DNA from: Candidatus Symbiopectobacterium sp. NZEC151
GTDB lineage: Bacteria; Pseudomonadota; Gammaproteobacteria; Enterobacterales; Enterobacteriaceae
Reading direction: 5' to 3'
DNA length: 64,000 nucleotides
Assembly: GCF_025962655.1 (NCBI RefSeq)
Contig: NZ_JAGFPE010000007.1
Span: forward strand, 186,001 to 250,000
Every line of letters begins with the position of its first letter. The first letter of the stretch is position 1. Position numbers and translations under genes: made by a program. Below the pieces are notes generated by a model that worked only from the letters and a program-made list of their open reading frames with translations, was not told where the DNA came from and did no database searches. Shown piece after piece: positions 17,806 to 26,121 of this stretch.

Positions 17806-19287
17806 ATGTTTAGTCATATCCCGAGTCACAGCCCATCGCTGCCGCCCTCTTCCCCCCTGAAAACAGAGCAACATAATCCCCGAGATGGCCGATATACAGA
17901 CAACAAACCGGGCTCCTCTTGCAGAAACGTCACGGAAAATCTCAATCTTATTGCAAACAATGCGGCAACGTTAACTCGAAGCCAAGAACAAGAAACAGCG
18001 GCCCCAACTTATAAGCCAGCAGGCTCAATGAGTTATATTTCTATTGCTGAAGGACAACACTTAAGACACCTGAGAAATTTTGTAGATTCTTCTTACAAGA
18101 TTTCAGGCGCTATTGATGATAAGGAACAGGTTATTCTGCAACTGAAAAACATCTACTCAGAAGAGTATCTCAATAAATCAATTGCTGGCCCTGATGAGGA
18201 TATGGATGAATTAATCGATTCATTTAACAAGCAAAAACTGTATGTGAAATTTCATTTCATTGATCTGTTCTCAATTTATGACTACGGTAAGGATGGCTAT
18301 GTAGATATCAATAAAACCTTATTAGCCCTTGCGCCAGGAGCCCTCAGACCGCCACACATTGCTCAACTGGCATTAACCCTACATCACTTGGCCATGAAGC
18401 AAGCCAATGATGATGAGTATTTCAGCAACGCCGTTCCCTTGTTCAGAGGGGAAGTAAGGAAAAGTGAGGATTTCGAGGATATTGAAGAGGGTGACATTTT
18501 TTCCTCACCCATCTTCTTCAGTACTTCCGACGATCAAGATGTTGCTGACTCTTTCCTCGGTGATAAGGATGCGCTAGAGCAGGGAGAAATAAATGTGCTT
18601 TATACTATAGAGAAAATTACACCTTATTCTGGCGCACACTTATCAGACATCATGGATGATAGAGAAAATGAATTTTTATTCCTCCCTGATATAAAATTCA
18701 TCATTACAGAAAAAGAATTTAACGAAGAGGATAGCACACTCAACGTGACGATGAGCCAATTACCTATCAGCAAAAACGTTTTTTTCGATCAGCTAAACAC
18801 ATTGATAAAACAAGCCGTGTTCGCCGGTGATTTTACAAAAAAAATGAGCGACATGACATTAACCTCCCCTGGAATAAACCACCGAAACATTGAAGAATAT
18901 CTGGCAACAGTAAAAACGCCTGACCAAGCTATGATGATGCTGCACCAAATAGATAAAGAGGCATCGATACGCGCTAAAAACGCAGTTAAACACACGCTGG
19001 ATAATATCAGTCATGAAGCAACAACAAGTAAGAAAATGAAAATAGAGGAAGCAATAAAACCGCCTGGGGCGTCACCGGTTACTGAGCAAGATAAAAACAG
19101 GGAAATAGAGTACAGGTTGAAAAAAATAAAAGCCTTCAGGGCAGCATTAAACATGGAGAAATTAGAACAACGGCTCAGTGTTATCCGACAGTTTAACCTT
19201 GACAGCTATGCTGATGAGCAAGGCCGAGGAGATCGTAGCGAACAGGGCACCGCAATGCGTTCTCCTCACGACCACGGGAGTAAATAG
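17806..19287 (+). CDS. Probable secreted mono-ADP-ribosyltransferase (effector/toxin)
   Basis: Protein of 493 residues. The middle part (about 140-320) has the full motif set of arginine-type ADP-ribosyltransferase toxins in the right order: the NAD-binding Arg214 in PLFRGEV, Ser239-Thr-Ser241 in IFFSTSDDQDVA, and Glu287-x-Glu289 in RENEFLFLPDIKF, where the second Glu is the catalytic one. The N-terminus (1-75) is rich in Ser, Pro, Thr and Asn with no hydrophobic signal peptide, which is the composition of type III secretion signals. The C-terminus (350-493) is helical and charged and could be a targeting or chaperone-binding domain. Codon use is AT-rich, unlike core genes here. It is monocistronic, with no chaperone or immunity gene beside it, and I saw no HrpL box (GGAACC...CCAC) upstream. 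The enzymatic class is well supported; secretion route and host target are inference. Confidence 0.8.
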   Translation: MFSHIPSHSPSLPPSSPLKTEQHNPRDGRYTDNKPGSSCRNVTENLNLIANNAATLTRSQEQETAAPTYKPAGSMSYISIAEGQHLRHLRNFVDSSYKISGAIDDKEQVILQLKNIYSEEYLNKSIAGPDEDMDELIDSFNKQKLYVKFHFIDLFSIYDYGKDGYVDINKTLLALAPGALRPPHIAQLALTLHHLAMKQANDDEYFSNAVPLFRGEVRKSEDFEDIEEGDIFSSPIFFSTSDDQDVADSFLGDKDALEQGEINVLYTIEKITPYSGAHLSDIMDDRENEFLFLPDIKFIITEKEFNEEDSTLNVTMSQLPISKNVFFDQLNTLIKQAVFAGDFTKKMSDMTLTSPGINHRNIEEYLATVKTPDQAMMMLHQIDKEASIRAKNAVKHTLDNISHEATTSKKMKIEEAIKPPGASPVTEQDKNREIEYRLKKIKAFRAALNMEKLEQRLSVIRQFNLDSYADEQGRGDRSEQGTAMRSPHDHGSK

Positions 19288-19330
19288 GGGGAGCGATAAG
19301 ACTCGGGCAGAGAAAGGCTGCACCACCCAA

Positions 19331-19358
19331 GGGATATGGCAATTTACATGCCTATCCC
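19331..19358. terminator. Hairpin between convergent ART and PrpR-type genes
   Basis: GGGATA-t-GGCA / TGCC-TATCCC stem with one bulge and a short loop, in the 102-bp space between two convergent genes. Probably a bidirectional terminator, although no long T-run follows. Confidence 0.5.
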
Positions 19359-19389
19359 CAGCAGGTTTTCGGGGGGAATTAACACAACG

Positions 19390-21273
19390 TTAAACAAGCT
19401 GATACGCTTTAATTTTACGCCAGAGCGTCGTTTGACTAATGCCTAGCATGACAGAGGCCTTCACTCTGTCGCCCTCAGTCAGGGTAATAACGTCGGAAAT
19501 CAGCCTTTTTTCTTGTTTTTTCAGCAAATCAATATCATCGCTCTTCACGCTAGAGGGTTGCACAGGGTTTCCATCCCCCTGCCAGGGCGCTGTAATTTTA
19601 CAGACGCTGTGGATGTCTTCCTTATCGACAACATCCTTATCAAACAGCACAATCAATCGGTGAATCGCCGCATGAAGTTCCCGCACGTTACCCGGCCAGG
19701 AATAGTGGTTTAAAAAGGCTACGGCGCGATCGGTAAACGCCATTTCTCGTCCATAACGAAATAACAGATCCTTGATAATTAGCATGACATCGCCAGTTCG
19801 TTCCCGTAACGCAGGAAGCGCCAGATCCAACACATTGATGCGATAATAGAGATCTTGCCGAAAATCGCCTGATGTCACCAAATCAGCTAAGGGTTTATTG
19901 CTGGCAGTGATCAGTCGGAAATCCACCGCGAGTAGCGTGTCGCCACCCAGTCGCGAAAATTGTTTCTCTTGCAATATTCTGAGCAATTTAATCTGAACCG
20001 ATAAAGGCGCTTCGCTGATTTCATCAATAAAAACCGTGCCGTTCATCGCCATTTCAAATATACCCGCCTTTCCCCCACGACGTGCATTGGTGAATGCCCC
20101 TTCGACATAGCCAAACAGTTCGCTTTCCAGGATCCCTTCAGGAATGGCGGCACAGTTTATGGCAATGAACGGGGCATTTTTGCGTTCACTGGCATTATGA
20201 ATACTTTGAGCAAACAGCTCTTTCCCCGTACCCGTTGCGCCAAAAATAAACACAGGGAGATCGTGGCTGGCATACACTTTCGCGCGGTTAATCGCCTCAC
20301 GTATCGCTGCTGACTCGCCCACAATATCGGAGAACGAGTAAGCCGCACAAAACCCCTTCACCTCTGATTTTTTCCCACCCCGGGCAGACGCGGCCAGAGC
20401 ACTATCTTGTTTGAATCCGCTGATAATGGTGTAAACATATTGCTTGTGCGTCACGTGCTTGATGCTGGCGTGAATCACGTCACCATCAATGTCTAACAGC
20501 TGTTCCTTGACGTTAATTTCATTAATAATGCTACCAAAAATGCCTTTATAGGCCTCTTTTTGGAAAATTTTATCACCGATGCTACAACGAAATAACCCCA
20601 TGCCTTTTGCGTTGATATTAATGACTTCCCCGGACTGGTCGATACACATGATACCTTCACGGGATTGATTCAGCGCAGCATAGGACATAGAGAGCTTCAT
20701 GCTCTCCTTATTAATATACTTAAGCAAACTGAATGCTTCGTTAAGGGCTTGTTCAATGGAGATATTATCGGTGTCTCCCATGATGACCTTGAGACCGTAT
20801 TTTTTTGCCATTTCGGCCACGGTCAGGCCACCAATTACCAGTTTATACTCATTTGCAGCCAGATTTTTAATCACATGCTCAATATCATTATGATTATAAA
20901 CCTGGCAGATTTTAAACTCTTCACCGGTCATTGTCTGATAATGACGTAAAACGTTACAGAATTGAGGGAACCCGACTACCGCAATTTTTTCCGTTCTGTC
21001 TTTTGCTTCCTGTAAGCTGCGATAAATACCGTGAAAATCATGAGCAATTTCAATAACAGGAATAGTCACGCTGCTTCTTAACAGTGCTGCAGTACCACCA
21101 CGACTAATAATGATTTTAGTGCCGCCGTTGATCAACCCCTGTGCTTTATCAACGACATCTGAGTAATGAAACTCATACACCGGAATCTCGATATTTCGCT
21201 CAATTAATACATTTGAAATTCGCTGTGTAATGGTATTCGACACTGAAAATATGACGATATCGTTATTTGGCAT
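19390..21273 (-). CDS. PrpR-type sigma54-dependent activator
   Basis: Transcription factor of 627 residues. Domains: PrpR_N sensory domain (about 5-175) with the signature SRGGTAALLR; PAS-like region (about 195-300); AAA+ domain (about 320-555) with Walker A GATGTGKELFAQ and Walker B GTVFIDEISEA; Fis-type HTH at the end (VKASVMLGISQTTLWRKIKAY). The sigma54 contact loop reads GAFTNA instead of GAFTGA. PrpR_N activators usually sense a pathway intermediate of the operon they control. The gene lies at the end of the amidohydrolase/DASS/RraA/dehydrogenase operon, whose front carries a matching -24/-12 promoter, so it is very likely the activator of that operon. Confidence 0.92.
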   Translation of the reverse strand: MPNNDIVIFSVSNTITQRISNVLIERNIEIPVYEFHYSDVVDKAQGLINGGTKIIISRGGTAALLRSSVTIPVIEIAHDFHGIYRSLQEAKDRTEKIAVVGFPQFCNVLRHYQTMTGEEFKICQVYNHNDIEHVIKNLAANEYKLVIGGLTVAEMAKKYGLKVIMGDTDNISIEQALNEAFSLLKYINKESMKLSMSYAALNQSREGIMCIDQSGEVININAKGMGLFRCSIGDKIFQKEAYKGIFGSIINEINVKEQLLDIDGDVIHASIKHVTHKQYVYTIISGFKQDSALAASARGGKKSEVKGFCAAYSFSDIVGESAAIREAINRAKVYASHDLPVFIFGATGTGKELFAQSIHNASERKNAPFIAINCAAIPEGILESELFGYVEGAFTNARRGGKAGIFEMAMNGTVFIDEISEAPLSVQIKLLRILQEKQFSRLGGDTLLAVDFRLITASNKPLADLVTSGDFRQDLYYRINVLDLALPALRERTGDVMLIIKDLLFRYGREMAFTDRAVAFLNHYSWPGNVRELHAAIHRLIVLFDKDVVDKEDIHSVCKITAPWQGDGNPVQPSSVKSDDIDLLKKQEKRLISDVITLTEGDRVKASVMLGISQTTLWRKIKAYQLV

Positions 21274-21362
21274 GTTCGGCCTGCGGGTTGTAGAATATTA
21301 CCGATAATTATATCGTTACGCACTTGCAAATCAATCTATTAAAGAGCGACTGCGGACAGCCA

Positions 21363-21397
21363 AAGCCCCAGTACATTCTTGTTCTGTACCGGGGCTT
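21363..21397 (-). terminator. Terminator after the amidohydrolase gene
   Basis: Inverted repeat AAGCCCC-a-GTAC ... GTAC-c-GGGGCTT, 23 bases after the amidohydrolase stop on the minus strand; it separates the catabolic operon from the PrpR-type regulator gene. Confidence 0.7.
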
Positions 21398-21419
21398 ATC
21401 AGCATTGATGGCATCTCAC

Positions 21420-22583
21420 TCAGAAAGTGTGACGGCGATAAACAATCTGCCCTTTACATATCGTTGCACAATTATCGATATAGCGGTCGCCTTCTACTTT
21501 AATTCCACGCGTATCTTCAAATGTGATTGCCTGCTTACGTAATTTAACAATAGCAATATCCGCAAATGCGCCTGGTTGTAATGTCCCAATGTCTCCCGAC
21601 ATTTTCATCAGCCGGGCAGGCGTTTGTGTCACCGCGCGGAGTACATCGAAGAAAGACATGCCCATATTCAGGTATTTCGACATAATAAATAACAAGCTAA
21701 ACACTTTATCCGTGCGCAGACTATTTCTCTGTGTCAAATCGGTACTGATGATATCAGGATAGAAACCTTGCTCCATGGCATTACTGGCAACGGCAAAATC
21801 GAAATGGGCGACGCCATTTGAACAGTCAAAAATGACGCCTCTGGTTTGCGCTTCTTTTATCGAGGCATACACCTCACCATGTGCGTCGAGAATAGAGTTA
21901 CCGGTTCCGTGGAAACAGTGGGCGTAGATATCGTCTTTTCTAAAGTGCCCAATAAGCTCATCGGCTGCCAGCAGTGAGTCGGTAACATGCACACACAGCG
22001 TAGTCTCTAACTTTCTGACCAGATCTACCGTGGTCAGAAAGGGATCGGCGCTGTAATTTTTTCCGCGAGCGATATCCTGACTGTAGCGTAGCTTCAGACC
22101 AAGAATATTATCTTTATACTCCGCCAGCGTCTGTGCGATTCGCTCGATGTTGTAATTCGCCGGGTTGGTATTCTCAAGGTAACCGGTCGGCCCCCCGCCC
22201 AACGTCGCCAGACCAACGTTAACCACGTTGAGGTAACTTTTGATTTTTACCATCGACGGATTGATAACCGTTTGGCGGAAATTGGCGTAATTAACCCAAC
22301 CACTGCTTCCGGCATCAACCACGCTGGTGACACCATTAGGTAAGCAAATAACATCCGGGTTAACGCTGATTGCCGTGCCCCCCTGATAGACATGAGCGTG
22401 AAAATCAATCAGCCCGGGCAAAACCATACAGCCTGCGGCATCAATCACCGTCTCCGTATGCGCTGCATCAGCATCCTCTATATCGACGATACGGTTGCCA
22501 ACAATGCCAATATTACGGTTAACATAGTTATTGTTGTCGAGGTCAACGACTAAACCGTTTTTAATTAAAACATCGAGTTTCAT
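21420..22583 (-). CDS. Amidohydrolase / deacetylase-family metallohydrolase (dihydroorotase-like)
   Basis: Cytoplasmic TIM-barrel hydrolase of 387 residues. The N-terminal strand region (DVLIKNGLVVD) and the metal motif GLIDFHAHVYQGG (about 58-70) define the amidohydrolase superfamily; further ligands are seen as LKLRYS (a lysine that is often carbamylated), CVHVTDS (His) and DIYAHCFHGTGN (His), and the late Asp in DIISTDLT. The C-terminal strands return to the small beta domain (FADIAIVKLRKQ). Such enzymes open cyclic amides, lactones or N-acyl compounds. I choose ATG 22583 (MKLDVLIKNG) with GAGG in front; ATG 22598 adds five residues. It is the last gene of the sigma54 operon. Confidence 0.85.
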   Translation of the reverse strand: MKLDVLIKNGLVVDLDNNNYVNRNIGIVGNRIVDIEDADAAHTETVIDAAGCMVLPGLIDFHAHVYQGGTAISVNPDVICLPNGVTSVVDAGSSGWVNYANFRQTVINPSMVKIKSYLNVVNVGLATLGGGPTGYLENTNPANYNIERIAQTLAEYKDNILGLKLRYSQDIARGKNYSADPFLTTVDLVRKLETTLCVHVTDSLLAADELIGHFRKDDIYAHCFHGTGNSILDAHGEVYASIKEAQTRGVIFDCSNGVAHFDFAVASNAMEQGFYPDIISTDLTQRNSLRTDKVFSLLFIMSKYLNMGMSFFDVLRAVTQTPARLMKMSGDIGTLQPGAFADIAIVKLRKQAITFEDTRGIKVEGDRYIDNCATICKGQIVYRRHTF

Positions 22584-22597
22584 TTTCGCCTCACGCA

Positions 22598-23992
22598 TTA
22601 GATACCGATAAATTTCCAGTAAGGAATACCAATCAGGAAAAACACCAGCACGTTGACCAGAACCATGATGGTGCCTAGTAGCCAGAAGGTTTTTTGTGGA
22701 ACATAGCCGCTTGAAAAGGTGAATACGCCTGCACCGTTACCATAATGCGTCAGCAATGCGCCATAACCGGCAGAGAACGCCAGCGAAAGCGCCACATACA
22801 TCGGATGCGCTTGCGTCGTCATGCCAAGCGTAAACAGCACCGGATAGAAGGACACCACAAAGGCACTGTTGGAGACGAAAAAGTAGCGTACCGCGAGGCT
22901 GATAAACACCAGTGTCGCCAGCGCGCCGATTTCACTCAACTGAGAGAGATCGAGGTAATTCTTTATGACATCAACCAGATACACATAGAAACCGCCTTTT
23001 GACAGCGCCACCGCACAGCCATAGAAGGCACCGTACCAGACAAAGGTTTGCCAGGCAGACTTCTCGCTGACAACGTCATTCCACGTCAGCACACGAAACA
23101 GCAGCAAACACGCCAAAAAGGCCAGGCCGACCGGGATAAAATCAATACCGGTCACCGATCCCGTCATCCATCCCAGTACCCCCAGAATAAAGAAGACAAT
23201 CAGCAGCTTTTCTTCACGTTTTACCGGGCCTAACTCCGCCAATCCTTTTTCAGCAATCTCATTAACGTTGGCAATGATCTTTAATTCTGGTGCATAAATC
23301 TTATAGAGAATCCAGGGTGCCAATACCAGCACCAGACCGGCAGGAACTACCGCCGCTTTGAACCACACCATCCATTCGAGATTGACCTTCATTATCTCAT
23401 TGGCAAGAGACACGGTAATGGAGTTAGTCGCCATACCGGTTAAAAACAGGCTCGAGGTTCCCATGGAAACCACGTACATCAGAATGGTCAGGTAGGCACC
23501 AATTTTACGACTTCCGGCTTCAGGTGTTGAACCCAGCGCTTCGGCAATGTTTCTGAAAATAGGGTAGGTGATCCCCCCTGAGCGGGACATATTCGAGCCG
23601 GTAGCTGGCGCAAGAATGGTATCCGTTACCATCATCAAATAGCCGAGCGTCAGGGTATTTTTGCCATATCGCTTTAATAACATATAGGCAATACGTTTAC
23701 CTAGCCCGGTAATAACGAATGCCTTACAGATAATAAAGGCGCTGATAATAAACCACACCATTGGGCTGCCGAATCCGGCAAACAGCGGGCCAGGGGAAAT
23801 AACCAATGATGCAAAGCCAAGAATAATCAGCATAATGACGGAATCGGTAAATGGGCGTAGTACCAATCCACACAGCATGGCCAAATAAATACCCACCATA
23901 TGCCAGGTGTCTGCTGAGACGCCGGTTGGGTGCGGTATTACCCAAAACAAGACGGGGAAAAATATAATGGGCAAGAGTTTAAGATAAAGCAT
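22598..23992 (-). CDS. DASS-family dicarboxylate/anion transporter
   Basis: Inner-membrane transporter of 464 residues with about 12 hydrophobic segments. Family marks of the divalent anion:Na+ symporter group (CitT/TtdT/YbhI branch): the two SNT-like ligand loops are seen as APATGSNMSRSGGITYPI (about 133-150) and FVSNSAFVVSFYPVLF (about 370-385), the second followed by SAGYGALLTHYGNGAG, typical of the CitT/YbhI branch. It should import a di- or tricarboxylic acid, often by exchange. It is placed between an RraA-family gene and the amidohydrolase gene, with only 14 bases to the latter, so it brings in the substrate of the operon. Confidence 0.9.
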   Translation of the reverse strand: MLYLKLLPIIFFPVLFWVIPHPTGVSADTWHMVGIYLAMLCGLVLRPFTDSVIMLIILGFASLVISPGPLFAGFGSPMVWFIISAFIICKAFVITGLGKRIAYMLLKRYGKNTLTLGYLMMVTDTILAPATGSNMSRSGGITYPIFRNIAEALGSTPEAGSRKIGAYLTILMYVVSMGTSSLFLTGMATNSITVSLANEIMKVNLEWMVWFKAAVVPAGLVLVLAPWILYKIYAPELKIIANVNEIAEKGLAELGPVKREEKLLIVFFILGVLGWMTGSVTGIDFIPVGLAFLACLLLFRVLTWNDVVSEKSAWQTFVWYGAFYGCAVALSKGGFYVYLVDVIKNYLDLSQLSEIGALATLVFISLAVRYFFVSNSAFVVSFYPVLFTLGMTTQAHPMYVALSLAFSAGYGALLTHYGNGAGVFTFSSGYVPQKTFWLLGTIMVLVNVLVFFLIGIPYWKFIGI

Positions 23993-24013
23993 AGTAACAA
24001 TACCTTTACTTAT

Positions 24014-24050
24014 AAAGCCACGCGGCCAGATACCCCGTCCGTGTGGCTTT
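24014..24050 (-). terminator. Hairpin between rraA-like gene and DASS gene
   Basis: A 12-bp stem AAAGCCACGCGG / CCGTGTGGCTTT with one G-T pair sits in the 74-bp spacer inside the operon. It looks like an intrinsic terminator or processing site and could lower expression of the transporter and amidohydrolase relative to the two enzymes upstream. Confidence 0.7.
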
Positions 24051-24066
24051 TATTTATTAGAAGGAA

Positions 24067-24765
24067 TTAACGAAAGATGTCGTTGATAAACTCAACGCCT
24101 TTGGCTTCCAACGATTTTTTCACCCATGCGCGATTCGCCGTGCCATTTTTGGCGGCATCCACTTTGCTCGCATCGAATTTTGAGTACTCTTTGGCTTTAT
24201 CCAACAGGGTGGCAGCATCTTTCAGCGGAATAACAATGACGCCATCGGCATCACCCACGATAAGATCGCCAGGACACACCGCCACGCCACCCACCGCAAT
24301 CGGGGTATTCACTTCGCCCGGTCCTTCTTTGAAAGGCCCGGCGGGGTTAGAACCGGTAGCAAACAGAGGAAAGTCGAGCACGGAAAGCGCGTCAACATCA
24401 CGGATCGGCCCATCGAGCACGATACCGGCGATTTTCTTGGTGCAGTGCGCATAGGCCACCATGATCTCTCCCATCAGCGCGCGCGAGCGGTCGCCTTCAT
24501 TGGAGACAACAATCACATCATGCTCTGAGGCCATATCCAGCGCGGCATGCAGCATTAAGTTATCGCCAGCGCGCACCTTCACGGTGATGGCATAACCCGC
24601 CATAATCGGCTTTTTCGGCGAAGAAATACGTTTGATGCCATTACCCAGCACCGCAATTCTATTCATGGTATCAGCGATATTTGCCGCAGGCAGTTGTTCG
24701 TAATGTTGCAGCAGTTCAATATCGAAAGCAGGGCGTTGGGTAAAAATACGATTACCAATAGACAC
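24067..24765 (-). CDS. RraA/HMG-aldolase-family protein (copy 3)
   Basis: Soluble protein of 232 residues. It shows the family elements VRAGDNLMLHAALDMASEHDVIVV, GIVLDGPIRDVDAL with the Arg-Asp pair of active aldolases, and PGDLIVGDADGVIVIP; a C-terminal helical tail of about 40 residues (KNGTANRAWVKKSLEAKGVEF) is longer than in the other two copies. It starts at GTG 24765 behind AAGGAGA; upstream in-frame codons lie inside the dehydrogenase gene. With the preceding dehydrogenase (10 bases apart) it can be read as oxidation of a 2-hydroxy acid to a 2-oxo acid followed by retro-aldol cleavage giving pyruvate or oxaloacetate. That sequence of steps is inference. Confidence 0.87.
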   Translation of the reverse strand: MSIGNRIFTQRPAFDIELLQHYEQLPAANIADTMNRIAVLGNGIKRISSPKKPIMAGYAITVKVRAGDNLMLHAALDMASEHDVIVVSNEGDRSRALMGEIMVAYAHCTKKIAGIVLDGPIRDVDALSVLDFPLFATGSNPAGPFKEGPGEVNTPIAVGGVAVCPGDLIVGDADGVIVIPLKDAATLLDKAKEYSKFDASKVDAAKNGTANRAWVKKSLEAKGVEFINDIFR

Positions 24766-24775
24766 GTTATTCTCC

Positions 24776-25729
24776 TTAAAATCCCGGTACCGGCCAGGAT
24801 GGTTTTTTGCCAGACAGCACTTCATCCACACCGATGGCGGAATGCAGCGATGCGCGATCGGTTGCTTCTTTTGTTGCAGCACCAATATGTGGAGCAATAA
24901 CGATATTGCTTAATGTAAAAATCGGGTCTTCGGGATCGAACGGCTCTTTCTTTAATACATCAACCCCCGCACCTGCAATACGCTGAGTGGATAACGCGTG
25001 GTATAGCGCTTTTTCATCAACCAATTTTCCGCGTGCGGTATTAATGAAATACGCGGTAGGTTTCATCATTGAGAACTGTTTTTCACCAACAAAATCGAAC
25101 GTTTCTGCGGTTGCCGGACAATGCAGTGAAACAAAATCGCTCTCTTGGAAAATACGATCGAAGTCATTGGTCAATTCAACGCCTTCCGGCATTTGTTCCT
25201 GTGTTTTATACGGATCGTAGGCAATAACGTTCATGTTGAAGCCATGTAATGCCTTCAGGGCAACGCGAGAACCAATATTACCGACACCGACCAGGCCCAG
25301 CGTTTTACCATCAAGTTCGACTTTCGGCGTACGCAATTTTGCCCAGTAATATTCACTGAGCATTTTTTCTTCAACCAGTTTAAAATTACGCGAGCAGTGC
25401 AGCATATAAAATATCGCTAATTCAGCGACCGACATGCTATTCGCCACTGGCGCATTCAGTACGGTGACACCGTGGCGTTTTGCGGATTCTAAATCGACAG
25501 TGTCATAGCCAGCGCCATGTCGTGCGACAACTTTCAGTTTTTTGGCAGCGTCAAATACGCGATCCGACATTTTAGACAAGCGAACAATAATGCCATCGCA
25601 ATCAGCAATATCGCGGATGATATCCGCTTCTTCCATCCCTGAACCATCAATAAGTTGATAGCCGCGGCTTTCGAGATATTCTCTTCCTTCCCGCATGATT
25701 TCTTGCGGAAGTAAAATCTTATACGACAT
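24776..25729 (-). CDS. D-2-hydroxyacid dehydrogenase (PGDH-like), first gene of sigma54 operon
   Basis: Cytoplasmic NAD(P)-dependent dehydrogenase of 317 residues. The NAD domain has LGLVGVGNIGSRVALKA (about 142-158), and the catalytic triad appears as Arg in NTARGKLVD, Glu in DVLKKEPFDPEDP and His in APHIGAATKEA. The length and the absence of an ACT domain separate it from SerA. It opens the operon together with an RraA-type protein, a DASS transporter and an amidohydrolase. ATG 25729 has AGGAG eight bases upstream, and a -24/-12 promoter ends about 34 bases before it. Substrate: probably a 2-hydroxydicarboxylate, inferred from the transporter. Confidence 0.9.
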   Translation of the reverse strand: MSYKILLPQEIMREGREYLESRGYQLIDGSGMEEADIIRDIADCDGIIVRLSKMSDRVFDAAKKLKVVARHGAGYDTVDLESAKRHGVTVLNAPVANSMSVAELAIFYMLHCSRNFKLVEEKMLSEYYWAKLRTPKVELDGKTLGLVGVGNIGSRVALKALHGFNMNVIAYDPYKTQEQMPEGVELTNDFDRIFQESDFVSLHCPATAETFDFVGEKQFSMMKPTAYFINTARGKLVDEKALYHALSTQRIAGAGVDVLKKEPFDPEDPIFTLSNIVIAPHIGAATKEATDRASLHSAIGVDEVLSGKKPSWPVPGF

Positions 25730-25762
25730 GTAACAATCTCCTGTGTGGGTTTCCCCTTTAAG

Positions 25763-25778
25763 AGCACATGCCATGCCA
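25763..25778 (-). promoter_or_regulatory. sigma54 (-24/-12) promoter of the dehydrogenase-RraA-DASS operon
   Basis: Read on the minus strand: TGGCATGGCATGTGCT. The GG and GC doublets have the exact 12-base spacing of -24/-12 promoters, and the expected start of transcription lies about 23 bases before the ATG, leaving just room for the AGGAG site. The sigma54 activator encoded at the other end of the operon supports the call. Confidence 0.8.
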
Positions 25779-25908
25779 GAAACAGAACATCATAAAAATC
25801 AAAATTCAATTCATTGAAAAATATAACTTTATATTTTTATCTGTTTTTACAGCGTCCACGACAAAGTGATGTTATTCACATTTTCATCGGGTATAAAACA
25901 CGTCAATA

Positions 25909-25921
25909 TTTCAAATTGAAA
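25909..25921. promoter_or_regulatory. Candidate enhancer site for the PrpR-type activator
   Basis: Perfect 13-bp palindrome TTTCAAATTGAAA about 131 bp upstream of the -24 element, the distance usual for enhancer-bound activators. A related palindrome (TTCAAT-tc-ATTGAA) lies closer to the promoter at 25805-25818. Confidence 0.45.
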
Positions 25922-26099
25922 ATCATGAATTTCATTTTTAAACATAATATCATTGCTGCATCACAGTATTTTTCGCGTGCTGCACATTCAAAAAAACCTG
26001 ACGGGTTGGCTAGGCGCTATTTATTTTCAGCGGGAGGATACAACGAGATGCAAAACAGGACGATTCACGACGAAAGCGAGAGAAAGGGAAAAAGAGATA

Positions 26100-26121
26100 A
26101 CCCGCCCAGGATCAGGCGGGT
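26100..26121 (-). terminator. Terminator of the acuI-like gene
   Basis: ACCCGCC / GGCGGGT stem, 17 bases after the stop; on the minus strand it is followed by a pyrimidine-rich run TTATCTCTTTTTC. Confidence 0.8.

Noticed and set aside
17806-19287. EF-hand-like stretch DYGKDGYVDINK (about residues 159-170) in the ADP-ribosyltransferase
   Set aside because: Positions 3 and 12 of a calcium loop should be acidic but are Gly and Lys; not a credible calcium site.
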